Below, piece after piece: positions 26,296-37,018 of a stretch of 37,018 nt of DNA (its first letter is position 1; each line of letters begins with the position of its first letter). Made by a program: the position numbers and the translations under genes. The stretch comes from Nitrospirota bacterium (GTDB lineage: Bacteria; Nitrospirota; Thermodesulfovibrionia; Thermodesulfovibrionales; UBA6898). The notes beneath the pieces are model-generated. The model did no database searches, was not told where the DNA came from, and saw only the letters and a list, made by a program, of their open reading frames with translations. The stretch lies in NCBI GenBank assembly GCA_016217695.1, contig JACRHE010000001.1, positions 1-37,018 on the forward strand, given 5' to 3'.

Positions 26296-28968
26296 CTATA
26301 AAGCGGATTTTGCAGCGTGATGCGGCTGAGCATACCTGAGGACCGCCTTTCGTGCCTCCTCGGCAAAGAACAGGACAAAGGCAAAAGGGATGAGGACGAG
26401 CCATATGGATGAGGAGATTGGATAGGTAGCGAATATCCTGTTGCCCCAGGGGTGGTAGACGATAAAGAACTGGAGCGCCAGTTCAAAGGCTATGCCTGCA
26501 AATATCAGCCTGTTTGTGAAGAACCCGATGCTGAAGACAGACTCCCTCGATGATCTGCAGGCGAAAACATTTGCGACCTGCGTTATCACTATCCCTGTAA
26601 GACACGCGGTTGTGGCCTGCATATACAGTATGTTGTTTGCCTGGAGTATCTCTCCCCAGTGCCAGCCGCCCTGATATAAAAGCCAGAAAAAGCCGAACAT
26701 GCATGCTGCTGCCTCGAAAGGACCGAGGAAGAAATAGGCCCTTGCGATCAGCGGGAAGTTCAGCATCCTTTCCCCGGGCCTCCTCGGCGGCTGTTTCATG
26801 ATCCCCTGTGTCGGCCTTTCAGCTCCAAGGGCGAGGGCAGGCAGCATATCGGTCCCAAGGTCGACCGCCAATATCTGCATGATGGTCAGAGGGAGAGGAA
26901 TTCGCAGGAGTATATAAGAGAGGTAAGGCACCGCCTCAGGAATATTGGACGCGAAGATGTACGTAATGAATTTCCTGATATTCTCATAGACCGTCCTTCC
27001 TTCCTCGACCGCATTAACGATCGTCGCAAAATTGTCATCGAGGAGAACCATGTCGGAGGCCTCTTTGGCCACATCGGTGCCGGACATGCCCATCGATATG
27101 CCGATATCCGCCTTTTTCAGCGCCGGTGCATCATTTACTCCGTCGCCGGTTACCGCCACGACTTCACCTTCTCCCTTGAGTATGGAGACGACGCGCATCT
27201 TGTGCTTCGGCGTCATTCTCGAAAATATGACCTCTTTATGCGTAAGCGTCTTGCGCAGCTCATAGTCACTCATCTCACCGAAGCGCCTGCCCTCTACAAT
27301 GACAGGATCGCTCTGTATGAGGCCTATTTCCCGGCCGATGGCCACCGCTGTCCTGCTTGCATCGCCGGTAATCATTATCACCTTTATTCCTGCCTCGTTG
27401 CACTTGCCGATCGCTTCGGGCACTTCAGGCCGCGGCGGGTCTTCAAGTCCTATGAGGCCGAGAAAAATCATGTCCTGCTCAAGAGTTGAGAGATCAGGAC
27501 CGGGACGGTCTTCCATATCGCGATGGGCGAAGGCCAGGACCCTCAGACCCCTGTCCATGAGACTTTGACAGGAATCAAGTATCTTAGACCTGACCGCATC
27601 ATCTATCAATGTCTTGCGTCCTTCTTTCAGAAGGTGGCTGCAGAGGGGCAGAAGTCCTTCGACAGAGCCCTTCGAAAATGCGAAGACCTTTCCTCCTGTT
27701 CTGTTTACCGTAGACATACGTTTTCTTTCGGGGTCAAAGGGTATCTCGGCAAGGCGTTCATTTTCGATATCCCCGATCATTTCCCGTGCAGTTTTCAGGA
27801 TGGCAGTCTCCGTGGGATCGCCCTTATACTGTCCTTCCATAAACCGGGCATTGTTGCAGAGAAGGGCGGTAATCAGTAGTTCAGGCGCATCTTCCTTATG
27901 AAGGTCGCCGGTATTAATGGTTCTATCGTATACCCACAGCCTGGATACGGCCATCCTGTTTTGGGTAAGCGTCCCTGTCTTGTCGGTACAGATGACCGAA
28001 ACTGAACCGAGCGTCTCAACAGCTGTAAGAGTTTTGATGAGGGCCTTTCTCTTTGCCATCCTCTGGCTTCCCATTGCGAGGGACAGGGTTACGGTAGGAA
28101 GCATTCCCTCGGGGATAAGCGCGACCGTAATGCCGATCGCAAAGATGAAGTTGTCCCAGAAGTTCCTGCCGATTACGAAGCCAAGACAGAAAAAGAATAT
28201 GCCTACGCCTGCTGCGATTGCGGCAACCACTCTTGTTGCCTTTACGATCTCCTTCTGAAGAGGGCTCAGACCCGGTTCAACGGCGCTTGTGAGAAGGGCT
28301 ATCCTGCCGAACTCTGTCCTCATGCCTGTTGCGAATACGGCGGCCATGCCTGAGCCGCTCACAATGGTCGTCCCTGCAAAGGCTATGTTGGAACTCTCCA
28401 TGAACTCGCCCTGAAACGGATCACTACTTCTCGAAAGCGGTTCCGCCTCCCCGGTGAGAGGGGCGTTGTTCACCTTCAAACCTGAGGACTCTATGACCCT
28501 GGAATCAGCCGGAACCTTGTCACCCTCTGAGAGGATCATCACGTCCCCCGGTACGACTTCACCTGCCGTGATCTCCTTTTCTCTGCCGTCTCTGAGGACC
28601 CTTACGAAAAAAGGGAGGAGTTTTTGCAGTTCTTCGAGAGCCTTTTCAGCGCGGTATTCCTGGATGAAAGTGAACACCGCATTTATGAATATCACGGCCA
28701 CTATGGCGATGCCGAGGGTGAGCATTCCCTCACCGGGATGCAGATATTCTGAGAGAAACGACATGGCTGAAGCTATCCAGAGGAGTATGGCGAGAAAGTG
28801 GGTGAACTGGTCAAGGAACCTGATCAGCAGGGATCTTCTCCCAACCTCTGTGATCTTATTGGGGCCAAATTCGGAAAGGCGCCTTCCGGCTTCATCTTCA
28901 GAAAGCCCGGTTTCCGATGTCACAAGGGTATGAAATACGTCATCCTTCGAGAGGCTATGAATTTTCAT
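26296..28968 (-). CDS. Cation-transporting P-type (P2-like) ATPase
   Basis: DKTGTLTQNRM, TGEAEPLSR, KGSVEGLL, MITGDASRTA, VAVTGDGVNDAPALKKADIGISMG. Confidence 0.95.
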   Translation of the reverse strand: MKIHSLSKDDVFHTLVTSETGLSEDEAGRRLSEFGPNKITEVGRRSLLIRFLDQFTHFLAILLWIASAMSFLSEYLHPGEGMLTLGIAIVAVIFINAVFTFIQEYRAEKALEELQKLLPFFVRVLRDGREKEITAGEVVPGDVMILSEGDKVPADSRVIESSGLKVNNAPLTGEAEPLSRSSDPFQGEFMESSNIAFAGTTIVSGSGMAAVFATGMRTEFGRIALLTSAVEPGLSPLQKEIVKATRVVAAIAAGVGIFFFCLGFVIGRNFWDNFIFAIGITVALIPEGMLPTVTLSLAMGSQRMAKRKALIKTLTAVETLGSVSVICTDKTGTLTQNRMAVSRLWVYDRTINTGDLHKEDAPELLITALLCNNARFMEGQYKGDPTETAILKTAREMIGDIENERLAEIPFDPERKRMSTVNRTGGKVFAFSKGSVEGLLPLCSHLLKEGRKTLIDDAVRSKILDSCQSLMDRGLRVLAFAHRDMEDRPGPDLSTLEQDMIFLGLIGLEDPPRPEVPEAIGKCNEAGIKVIMITGDASRTAVAIGREIGLIQSDPVIVEGRRFGEMSDYELRKTLTHKEVIFSRMTPKHKMRVVSILKGEGEVVAVTGDGVNDAPALKKADIGISMGMSGTDVAKEASDMVLLDDNFATIVNAVEEGRTVYENIRKFITYIFASNIPEAVPYLSYILLRIPLPLTIMQILAVDLGTDMLPALALGAERPTQGIMKQPPRRPGERMLNFPLIARAYFFLGPFEAAACMFGFFWLLYQGGWHWGEILQANNILYMQATTACLTGIVITQVANVFACRSSRESVFSIGFFTNRLIFAGIAFELALQFFIVYHPWGNRIFATYPISSSIWLVLIPFAFVLFFAEEARKAVLRYAQPHHAAKSAL

Positions 28969-29797
28969 GACGGGGCCTGAAGATGATGAGGTCGCAGGGG
29001 GAATTCCTAAGCAGTTCTTCCACTGGATTGCCTTTCACAATGGAGCTGAACATACTTCTCTGACTCGCGCCCATGATGATGAGATCATGCCTTTTTGCCG
29101 ACGCCTCCAGCGCGATGGTTTTGCCGGTCCTGCCGGGTACAGTTCCACCGGTGTGGATGACCTTATACCTTTTCATGTGTCCCATGAAATGAGAGATGTC
29201 CTTCGGCAGCTTTTCTTCCCATTGAAGCGGCGTAAGGTGGACCTCACCATGAAAGAATTTCGACATAGGTGCAGGGGCATGAAAGAGGAAGACGTTTGCG
29301 CCGAAGGCCTGCGAGATCCTGGCCGTAAAGTAGACCCTCTCTTCGACATGATCGATCCTTGCCTTTAGCGGGACGAGGATATTCTTCGGATGTATCCTTC
29401 CGGCATGCACTACCCGTACGAGAGCGACAGAGCAGGGCAGTCTGAGAGACAGGCTGCGCGCCACAGTGCCTGTAAAGAATCTTCTCTCCACATCCGCTTT
29501 CCTCGTTGATGCAAAGACAAGATCGATGCCCTCTTTTTTTGTGAGTTCCCCGATCCTCTTTACAGGGTCCCCTGACTCCGTTAGCGCTTCCACTTCCACA
29601 CCTGCCTTTTCCGCCTCAACGAATATCCTCTTCATCGCCTCCTCAGCACGGTCAAGAACCGCAGAAGGCTGAGCTTTTTCAGCAATAAAGCAGAGAAAGA
29701 GCTTTGCTTCACAGGCCGCCGCAAGCTTGAGGGCATATCTTGCGGAGACCTCGGAGTTCAGATGTTCATTGACGGCAGCGAGGATCTTTCTGTACAT
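28955..29797 (-). CDS. Tandem universal stress protein (two UspA domains)
   Basis: MYRKILAAVNEHLNSEVSARYALKLA...; second half ends GKTIALEASAKRHDLIIMGASQRSMFSSIVKGNPVEELLRNSPCDLIIFR. Confidence 0.9.
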   Translation of the reverse strand: MYRKILAAVNEHLNSEVSARYALKLAAACEAKLFLCFIAEKAQPSAVLDRAEEAMKRIFVEAEKAGVEVEALTESGDPVKRIGELTKKEGIDLVFASTRKADVERRFFTGTVARSLSLRLPCSVALVRVVHAGRIHPKNILVPLKARIDHVEERVYFTARISQAFGANVFLFHAPAPMSKFFHGEVHLTPLQWEEKLPKDISHFMGHMKRYKVIHTGGTVPGRTGKTIALEASAKRHDLIIMGASQRSMFSSIVKGNPVEELLRNSPCDLIIFRPRHENS

Positions 29798-29973
29798 GAT
29801 TAATTACAAGATATCATCCGGAAGGCGTGAAATCAATCGCGGATTTCGGGAAAAGGATTGTCCTGGAAATTGATACTCCCATGCTATAAAATATCGGCAG
29901 GGTCAGGATTTAAGAGATGAGCGATGGAAGTATTTAACCCGGATCTGAAAAAAAAGGAGAGCACTGTTTAATC

Positions 29974-32292
29974 ATGGCCGCTGACGAACAAGCCTCGGGC
30001 ACAGGTTTAACAGTATTTGGCGGCATCATCTATGGCTTTATAAAGTCGGGTCATGATCTTCACATTATCGCCAGTGCATCCGCAGATGCACTGATCAAGG
30101 ACATCAATCCCTCCGGCTGGTATCCCCTTCAGATCCTCTTCGGGCTGCAGGAATTCGTAATCAACCATTTCAGCGACTCGGCTCCTGTCTTGCAGAGAAT
30201 CGGCGCTGCGATGATGGACAGCTGGTATCATAACGGTCCCGGCAAAAAAATTATCCGCAGCGGTACGGATTTCCTGCTTTATCAGAGCAGTTCCGAGGGA
30301 TACAGAAGCGTTGTGCGTGGGCCGGAGAGGCTGCTTGGAAACTTCAGTCTGGTAGAGATCGATGACCGGGAGGGCACGGCTTTCATTCACAGTACAACCC
30401 CGTTTAACCGTGATCTCGAGAAGGGGATTATCCTGGGCGGAATGTCGGCTGCAGGAGATCTCGATCAGATCAGTATCGACAACAGCGCTGATAAGGACTA
30501 CTTCAGGATCCGCTTCCACAGAGACGTCAACGCGAGGATAAATGATCTTGTTGCGTCTGAACACTGTCCGGAAGGCGTCAGCCTCGTAAGCAATGATATT
30601 GCGGACCTGTTTTACAAATTTAAGGGACTCCAGGCCGAGCTCGAAAGAGAAAAGGCATACGGCAGATCATCCCGGCAGCATATGGAAGCGGTAATCAGTG
30701 CGATAGGAGAGCGCGATTTCTGGATAAGGGAATCCCAGAGGGTCGCGCGTCTGGGGTCTTATGTCCTGGACATCCGGGCAGGCACGATCACTACGTCTGA
30801 GATACTCGATGATATCTTCGGCATCGGGCCGGATTACGACAAGTCCGTCAGCGGATGGCGCGTCCTTATCCATCCGGATGATCGGGAGAGGGTGATGAAA
30901 TATTTCGCGGATGTGATCAACAGTAAGAAACACTTTGAAGCCGAATACAGGATTCTTCGTCCCGTGGACGGGCAGGAAAGATGGGTATTTGGCCTAGGCG
31001 AGGTGGTTCCGGACAGTAACGGCATGCCTGTGAAGATGCTCGGCACGGTACAGGATATAACAGAGCGCAGGCTGGGGGAGGAGGAGCTGAGAAAATACCA
31101 TGATCACCTCGAAGAGATGGTCGGGCAACGCACCAGGGAATTGGCTGCCTTAAATGATCAGTTGCGGCAGTCCCAGAAACTGGAGGCGGTCGGGCTTCTT
31201 GCCGGAGGGATTGCCCATGATTTCAGCAATATACTCACAACGATAAAAGGGGCACTGTATCTCATACGCAAGAAACTGGAGACAGAAAGTCCCCTGATAA
31301 AATATGCCGAACAGGCCCTCTCCTCCATCAGCAAGGCCAACAGCCTTACGCAGAGTCTGCTTGCCTTCAGCAGAAAACAGGCCATCATCCTGCAGCCGGT
31401 GGATCTTAATGAGATAGTAGAGAAGACGGCAAATCTCCTGGCCCAGATCATAGGTGAGCACATTGAATTGGATATTAAGCTGACCGTTGACAAGACAGTT
31501 GTCATGGCTGACATTAACCAGGTTGAACAGGTGCTGTTAAATCTTTCAACGAATGCAAGGGATGCGATGCCTGATGGCGGCAAACTGCAGATAAAGACCG
31601 GCATTGCTGGTATGGATGAAGCATTTATTAAGGAACACGGTTTCGGAGCCGCCGGCAGCTATGTTCTGATGACAGTTGCCGATACAGGGATGGGGATAGA
31701 GGACACAATAAAGGAAAAGATATTTGAGCCGTTTTTTACTACCAAGGTTTTGGGGAAAGGGTCAGGTCTGGGGCTTGCGGTAATCTATGGCATAGTAAAA
31801 CAGCATAACGGGTATATTGATGTAGAGTCCGAATATCTGAATGGGACAACTTTCAGGATATACCTTCCTTTAGTGGAAGCAACTGCCGCGCATTCTCATA
31901 TTGGAGCTGTTGAGCCTGCTGAAGGAGGATGCGGGACGATACTTTTTGCGGAAGATGACGAGGATGCCAGGAGGATATTGAGTGAGGTACTGAGACTGTC
32001 CGGGTACAGGGTCATAGAGGCAAAGGACGGAGAGGATGCTGTTAAGGCGTTTATGGGACATAAGGAGCGGATCGATCTCATCATGCTTGACGTGAGGATG
32101 CCCAGAAAAAACGGAAGGGAGGCATATGAGGCGATCAGGCGGGTGAGTCCCGGGAGCAAGTTCCTGTTTGTGAGCGGCTACACGGACGACATAATAGACA
32201 GTCACGGAATCAGAGAGGAAGGATTTAACTTCATATCAAAGGCCTCATCTCCGGATGAAATTCTGGAAAAGATACGGCTGGTGATTGAATGA
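29974..32292 (+). CDS. Cytosolic hybrid histidine kinase: unrecognised N-terminal sensor, PAS, HisKA, HATPase_c, receiver
   Basis: H-box [22 protein letters not shown]; HATPase; receiver [13 protein letters not shown]...VSGYTDD; first ~210 aa not assigned. Confidence 0.9.
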   Translation: MAADEQASGTGLTVFGGIIYGFIKSGHDLHIIASASADALIKDINPSGWYPLQILFGLQEFVINHFSDSAPVLQRIGAAMMDSWYHNGPGKKIIRSGTDFLLYQSSSEGYRSVVRGPERLLGNFSLVEIDDREGTAFIHSTTPFNRDLEKGIILGGMSAAGDLDQISIDNSADKDYFRIRFHRDVNARINDLVASEHCPEGVSLVSNDIADLFYKFKGLQAELEREKAYGRSSRQHMEAVISAIGERDFWIRESQRVARLGSYVLDIRAGTITTSEILDDIFGIGPDYDKSVSGWRVLIHPDDRERVMKYFADVINSKKHFEAEYRILRPVDGQERWVFGLGEVVPDSNGMPVKMLGTVQDITERRLGEEELRKYHDHLEEMVGQRTRELAALNDQLRQSQKLEAVGLLAGGIAHDFSNILTTIKGALYLIRKKLETESPLIKYAEQALSSISKANSLTQSLLAFSRKQAIILQPVDLNEIVEKTANLLAQIIGEHIELDIKLTVDKTVVMADINQVEQVLLNLSTNARDAMPDGGKLQIKTGIAGMDEAFIKEHGFGAAGSYVLMTVADTGMGIEDTIKEKIFEPFFTTKVLGKGSGLGLAVIYGIVKQHNGYIDVESEYLNGTTFRIYLPLVEATAAHSHIGAVEPAEGGCGTILFAEDDEDARRILSEVLRLSGYRVIEAKDGEDAVKAFMGHKERIDLIMLDVRMPRKNGREAYEAIRRVSPGSKFLFVSGYTDDIIDSHGIREEGFNFISKASSPDEILEKIRLVIE

Positions 32293-32303
32293 GTAGTTAC
32301 TGC

Positions 32304-33152
32304 TTAGGGCAGTGCGATGTCATGCAGCTTCACCGGTGTCTTTATCAGCGCCTTCGGCGTTGCAACAAAGATCGTCATCTGCGCCTTCTCCGACATCTGG
32401 TTTTCGAATTCATATACCCTCACTTCGCCCATGGTCATGGATGAGGTATTCCTGATCTTTTTTCCGTCTTCATCGGTAAATTCTATGGCTATCACCTTAG
32501 ACTCAGGGTCCTTGATATTTAAGATAACGCTGTTTTCCCCGACCTCCATCATGCTGCCGAACATTGAGCTGAAGGCCTGAACAAGGGCCTCTCCGAACTC
32601 CTTTGCCACGGCGCCTTCCTTTTCCTTTGCCTCTTTTTTCTTCTGCTCTTTTATCTCATCGAACTGTTTTTTTGTCAGGACAGTGACGCTCACCTTGGCT
32701 GTCTTAAGGGCCTTGTTGTCCAGGGCCTTGCCTGTTTTTGCCATGAAGTTCTTTGTAGCGGCTGTTGCGTTGGCGTCTTTCTTCGGCACAAAAAGGATCA
32801 CCTCTCCTGTCAGTTCCTGAATGACCGAGGCCTTTCTCGACGGGTTCTTCAGCTTTACCTCCACCTCTGCCTGCCCTACGTTATATTCATCCGGTTTCGC
32901 AAAGTCCTGTTTCCCCTCTTCGGTCTTTATAAGGTCTCTCCCTGTATCGTCGACAGCCTTTGTTATCTTCAGCTTCAGGCCCTTTGCATCTCCGACCACA
33001 TCCCCCATAACCTTTAATTTGAGCTCCAGTCCTGCGAAGAACTGTCCGGTAGTCCTGTTGTCCTTCACTTCGCTAACCGATACCCTGATGTCGCCGGCGT
33101 ATGCAACTGATGAGACTAGAAGAACGAGACATATCAAAAAGAAATTTTTCAT
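32304..33152 (-). CDS. Secreted conserved hypothetical protein
   Basis: ATG at 33152 behind AAGGAGG; signal peptide MKNFFLICLVLLVSSVAYA. Confidence 0.85.
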   Translation of the reverse strand: MKNFFLICLVLLVSSVAYAGDIRVSVSEVKDNRTTGQFFAGLELKLKVMGDVVGDAKGLKLKITKAVDDTGRDLIKTEEGKQDFAKPDEYNVGQAEVEVKLKNPSRKASVIQELTGEVILFVPKKDANATAATKNFMAKTGKALDNKALKTAKVSVTVLTKKQFDEIKEQKKKEAKEKEGAVAKEFGEALVQAFSSMFGSMMEVGENSVILNIKDPESKVIAIEFTDEDGKKIRNTSSMTMGEVRVYEFENQMSEKAQMTIFVATPKALIKTPVKLHDIALP

Positions 33153-33465
33153 GATTTCCTCCTTATGTTCTATGCTCATACCCTACCGCATTTTGGATGT
33201 TTTGTGAACTGCCACCCGCTCCTTTCCAGGCTCTCCGGAGATATTCTATCGGACTTTTTCGCCGTGAGGAGTGTCTTTAAAGGCAGGAACAGGGTTTTGT
33301 CCTGGCCACTGACATGACGCACCTCCTTGTTACGTTAAATTATGCCTGAAACAGGCTCAACAATCTCTTCCTCCGTCATACAGTGATACCTTTTTTTCGA
33401 CATGCCGGTAGAAAAACCCCAACTCCATTTGACTCCCTGAAGCTCCAAGAGTCTTTGCCGCTGCC

Positions 33466-34911
33466 CTAGGCCTCTTCCTCAAGCCCCGGCAGAGCAATGC
33501 TCGCGGTTATTTTGTTTTCAATAAGGCACTGGAGCATCTCAAGTTCGTCCTTGTCAAACCAGGTTATGCCGCAGACATTGCAGCGGTCTATCTCGAGCAG
33601 ATATGCAAGGCTGTAGAACTTTCTGAACATAGTATTCCTGCATTTGGGACACTTCAGCGGATGGCTGAGCTTTATTGAAGCGCTGCGCAGTCTTCTGACC
33701 GTGAGGTTCCGCTGATTATCCGTCAGGACCGCCTTTGCCAGGGATCTTATCCTGTCTGTGCAGGGCACTTCCCTCCGCGCTAATATCCTCGGGATCTTGT
33801 TGTTTTCGACCATGATGCCGCCGCAGGAATAACACTGGTGGACCGTTGTCTTTTCGTAGGACATGACAAACAGGGATTCCTTGCAGGAAGGGCAGGCGAA
33901 AGAAGAGACCTCACCGGTGGGTGACATGTCCCCGGTCCCTGTATTTACCTCAGGTCTGACTTTAAGTGCCGACTTGTTCATATGCGCGATCATTAAAAGG
34001 GTCTTTATCCTTTTGCTGATCGGCGGATGAGTTGCCATCAGGTTTGACCACCACCCCTCTGATTCATCGAGTTCTCCGGGCTCCGGATTGACTATGCAGA
34101 GCATCTCGATACCGCTGCTGATGAGGCCTACCCCTGTCCAGCCCCTGGACAGGATATATAATACCTCTGCCATTGCAAGCGGATTGCGTGTCATGCGGAT
34201 GGATGCAGCATCAGCCCTGTACTCACGCTCTCTGGAGATGAGCATATTCAGCATCTGACTCAGCCTGACCAGAACCCAGAAAAGAAGGAAGGCAGGATGG
34301 TATCCCCTGTACTTCTCCTCGTCGATATTGCGGAGCTTCTCAAGAGCTGACGCGTACATCCCGAAAAAACTGGCAGCCACGGTTGTCTCCATGCAGTCAC
34401 CTGAAAGGATATGATAAGCCTCATGGGCCATAACAGCCTCCATCTGGGCGCGGCTGAGTTTTGAAAGCAGTCCTTCGGTTACTGCTATTACCGCCTCGCC
34501 GTTGAGGTCATCGACTGCCAGGGCGTTCATAGAAAGACTCGGAATGACCATGCAGCTCATCTTTCTGGTGTTTCCTGTGGCGATATGGAGTTCCTTGGTG
34601 ATGTTTATTAACTGCATATGCAGACTGTCTTCGGGGTCTGGGGGAGCTGCATCGAGCTGCCTGATCACTCTTTGGACAGCTCCGGATGCCGCAAACCAGA
34701 AATGCATCCCGCCTGCGATAAGAGAGAAGGCGAAGATGGCGGCAAGGTTGAGAGGGTTGGTTACTGAATAAAGAAAAAGAAAAGGAAAGATGACTGACAG
34801 GCCCAGCAACAAAAATATTGCGGCAAGGAAATAAAGACAGATAAGGGCGAGCAGAAGGACTCCGATCCTCCAGCTTTTCTGCTTCTCTATCTCGATGAAT
34901 GTCAGGGGCAT
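33466..34911 (-). CDS. M48-family (HtpX-like) membrane zinc metalloprotease with C-terminal zinc ribbons
   Basis: AHEAYHILSGD (HExxH); TM segments; FACPSC...QCYSC and CPKC...CNVCGITWFDKDELE (zf-TFIIB-like). Confidence 0.92.
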   Translation of the reverse strand: MPLTFIEIEKQKSWRIGVLLLALICLYFLAAIFLLLGLSVIFPFLFLYSVTNPLNLAAIFAFSLIAGGMHFWFAASGAVQRVIRQLDAAPPDPEDSLHMQLINITKELHIATGNTRKMSCMVIPSLSMNALAVDDLNGEAVIAVTEGLLSKLSRAQMEAVMAHEAYHILSGDCMETTVAASFFGMYASALEKLRNIDEEKYRGYHPAFLLFWVLVRLSQMLNMLISREREYRADAASIRMTRNPLAMAEVLYILSRGWTGVGLISSGIEMLCIVNPEPGELDESEGWWSNLMATHPPISKRIKTLLMIAHMNKSALKVRPEVNTGTGDMSPTGEVSSFACPSCKESLFVMSYEKTTVHQCYSCGGIMVENNKIPRILARREVPCTDRIRSLAKAVLTDNQRNLTVRRLRSASIKLSHPLKCPKCRNTMFRKFYSLAYLLEIDRCNVCGITWFDKDELEMLQCLIENKITASIALPGLEEEA

Positions 34912-34934
34912 GGGTATTTAATGAAGGCCGGTAT

Positions 34935-35498
34935 TCATTTCGGTCGGGCGGACATATCGGCCTTCGGCAGGGCGCGGTCCTCTGCATCCGCAGAGAAATA
35001 TTCTGCAGGCCGGAAATGAAAGACAGAGGCGATAATGTTATCCGGGAATACCTCTATTTTCGTCCTGAAGTTTGCGACAAGGTCATTATAGAACTGCCGG
35101 GCAAAGGCGATGCGGTTTTCCGTTGTTGTAAGCTCTTCCTGAAGCCGCAGGACGTTTTCATTGGCCTTGAGGGTCGGGTAATTCTCGATCACTGCCAGGA
35201 GTCCTGACACTGCCTGGCTGAGCCCGATCTCAGAGACCGCTTTTTCATGAAAGCTGGAAGCTGACAGTGCCTTTGTTCTGGCCTTAACCACCTTTTCAAG
35301 GGTCTCCTGTTCAAAATCCATATAACCCTTGACTACAGTCACGAGATTGGGGATAAGATCATGTCGTCTCTTTAACTGAACATCGATCTGGTGCCATGCG
35401 TTTTTTACTTCCACGCGGAGCGTAATCAGTCTGTTATATGCCAGAACCGCCCAAGCCGGGGGTATGACAACTATAAACGCTATTAAAAACCATGTCAT
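34935..35498 (-). CDS. lemA: LemA family protein
   Basis: VEVKNAWHQIDVQLKRRHDLIPNLVTVVKGYMDFEQETLEKVVKAR. Confidence 0.95.
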   Translation of the reverse strand: MTWFLIAFIVVIPPAWAVLAYNRLITLRVEVKNAWHQIDVQLKRRHDLIPNLVTVVKGYMDFEQETLEKVVKARTKALSASSFHEKAVSEIGLSQAVSGLLAVIENYPTLKANENVLRLQEELTTTENRIAFARQFYNDLVANFRTKIEVFPDNIIASVFHFRPAEYFSADAEDRALPKADMSARPK

Positions 35499-35556
35499 TT
35501 GTGGACCGCCTTATTAAGAGTATCCTGCATACATTTCATTCTTAGGGCTGAACTAA

Positions 35557-36390
35557 TCAATTTTTGTCTTCTCCCATAAGACTCCGGTCATAGAGTTCTT
35601 TTTTGCTCAGGCCATACTGGACTGCAACGCGGCTGACCGCATCCTTACGCCTGATCCCCTTCTTCATGAGGCTGCCTATCTCCTTCAGCGCTTCGTCAGC
35701 CGACACGCCGCTCTCTCCCTGCCTGCCTTCAACTACAATTACATATTCCCCCATAATTCTGGAATCCCTGAGCCTTGCAGAGACTTCCGGAAGAGGACCC
35801 CTCTGCACCTCTTCATGGAGTTTTGTTATCTCCTTGATGACAACGGCCCTTCTCTGTCCGAATATCTCAGCCATATCTGCTATCGTATCGAGGACCCTGT
35901 GAGGCGCCTCATAAAAGACGACTGTTCTTTTTTCAAGGCTTAATTCTTCCAGGACCTTTTTTCTTTGAGTCTGCCTGGGAGGAAGGAACCCGGAAAAGAT
36001 GAATTCTTCAGTCGAAAAGCCTGCTACGGATAGCGCAGCTATGACGGCGGTCGGACCGGGGACAGGCACAACACGGATGCCTTCTTCTATCGCCTTCCTT
36101 ATCAGGACACCGCCGGGGTCTGAAATCCCTGGGGTGCCGGCATCCGATATCAGGGCGACTGACTGTCCTGACAGGAGCCTCTTTATGGTTTCTTCAGCCT
36201 TGATCTTTTCCTTTTCGCCCCAGTAGCTGATGAGCGGTTTTGAGATGCCGTAATGGGTCAGGAGCTTAAGGGAGTGGCGTGTATCTTCTGCAGCGATCAG
36301 GTCCACCTCTTTCAGTATGCGCAGCGCCCGGAGGGTAATGTCCTCGAGGTTGCCTATGGGCGTGGAGACTATGTAAAGGGTGCCTTTCAT
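35557..36390 (-). CDS. rsmI: 16S rRNA (cytidine1402-2'-O)-methyltransferase
   Basis: GTLYIVSTPIGNLEDITLRALRILKEVDLIAAEDTRHSLKLL; SDAGTPGISDPG; VFYEAPHRVLDTI. Confidence 0.95.
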   Translation of the reverse strand: MKGTLYIVSTPIGNLEDITLRALRILKEVDLIAAEDTRHSLKLLTHYGISKPLISYWGEKEKIKAEETIKRLLSGQSVALISDAGTPGISDPGGVLIRKAIEEGIRVVPVPGPTAVIAALSVAGFSTEEFIFSGFLPPRQTQRKKVLEELSLEKRTVVFYEAPHRVLDTIADMAEIFGQRRAVVIKEITKLHEEVQRGPLPEVSARLRDSRIMGEYVIVVEGRQGESGVSADEALKEIGSLMKKGIRRKDAVSRVAVQYGLSKKELYDRSLMGEDKN

Positions 36391-36529
36391 ATAAATCTTA
36401 AGCTCGAATCTCTAAGCCCGAACAAATCCGGAATCATAAAAAGGTTCCGATAAAATTAACATTGAATTTGCTGCCATTCGACATTGTTTCGTATTTCGTG
36501 TTTGGTATTTCTGTTTTTTTGTCGCTGTT

Positions 36530-36781
36530 CTACTGGACATTCAGCATCTTCCTGAGCCTTTTGTCGGTTCTTATGATTTCATCAACATCATCACCTGCTA
36601 GCTCCCAGGTATAATCGTCTTTTGCCGACCTTTTCAGCTTTATCCTGACCGGCTTCTTCGTCTTTATCGGCTGGTGTTCTGGGTTATTTTTGAATACGAA
36701 ACCCTCCTTTTCCGCAGCAAAAATTCCGGTGCTGAGGCAAAGTAAAAACGGCAGGAGCGAAAATGCTGCTGACAGCCTCAT
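36530..36781 (-). CDS. Small exported hypothetical protein (83 aa)
   Basis: Signal peptide MRLSAAFSLLPFLLCLSTGIFA; stop/start overlap (TGATG) with the upstream gene. Confidence 0.65.
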   Translation of the reverse strand: MRLSAAFSLLPFLLCLSTGIFAAEKEGFVFKNNPEHQPIKTKKPVRIKLKRSAKDDYTWELAGDDVDEIIRTDKRLRKMLNVQ

Positions 36782-36969
36782 CAGAAAACAAGCCCCTGGT
36801 CAGGTTTGAATGACTTGATCGATGAAGTTATCCACCCGAGATCATATGACTGGCCGCAGTTAGGGCAGATGAGGCAGATCTTGACTCTGCCTTTACCCTT
36901 TGACCTCCTGAAAAAGACGTGAAATCCTTTTTTGTAGTCACAGCTCAAGCAAACCCTGAAGTCTTCCAT
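36781..36969 (-). CDS. Small zinc-ribbon-like protein (62 aa)
   Basis: CLSC...CLICPNCGQSYDLGW Cys pairs; coupled to the downstream gene by TGATG. Confidence 0.65.
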   Translation of the reverse strand: MEDFRVCLSCDYKKGFHVFFRRSKGKGRVKICLICPNCGQSYDLGWITSSIKSFKPDQGLVF

Positions 36970-37018
36970 TAGTAACTCCTGTATCTGTTGGTTATCGGAA
37001 ACCGCCTGTCACTGCCAA

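Noticed and set aside
1-37018. CRISPR array, prophage or intact transposon
   Set aside because: No regularly spaced repeats, cas genes, integrase, phage structural genes or transposase ORFs were found.

Overview
The window looks like a bacterial chromosome segment. The mix of families suggests Nitrospirota or Deltaproteobacteria, but that is inference only. It carries about 34 supported protein genes and one tRNA-Ser(GGA). Housekeeping genes: gatB (5' truncated by the window edge), tsaD, tsaE, nadK, a family-4 uracil-DNA glycosylase, a HIT protein, two PpiC-type PPIases, lemA with an M48 protease, and rsmI. Sensory genes: two hybrid histidine kinases (one with a periplasmic CxxCH haem-type sensor) and a degenerate receiver-PilZ protein. 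Transport genes: a lipoprotein/FtsX/ABC-ATPase module, a P-type ATPase with a Usp protein, and a KimA-type APC permease. Accessory genes: a BrnT/BrnA-like toxin-antitoxin pair coupled to a multipass membrane protein, two large secreted multidomain proteins, and a duplicated-cysteine mini-protein. The strongest non-coding signals are: (i) a c-di-AMP (ydaO/yuaA-type) riboswitch plus intrinsic terminator upstream of the kimA-like gene; (ii) a near-consensus sigma-28 promoter upstream of the haem-sensor kinase; (iii) a -35/-10 promoter with an overlapping 19-bp palindrome directly abutting a GTG start of brnT, suggesting a leaderless, autoregulated TA operon; (iv) a 4x7-bp microsatellite inside tsaD; and (v) two families of short dispersed repeats. 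No CRISPR array, rRNA, intact transposon or prophage was seen. All calls come from reading the sequence; no database search was run.
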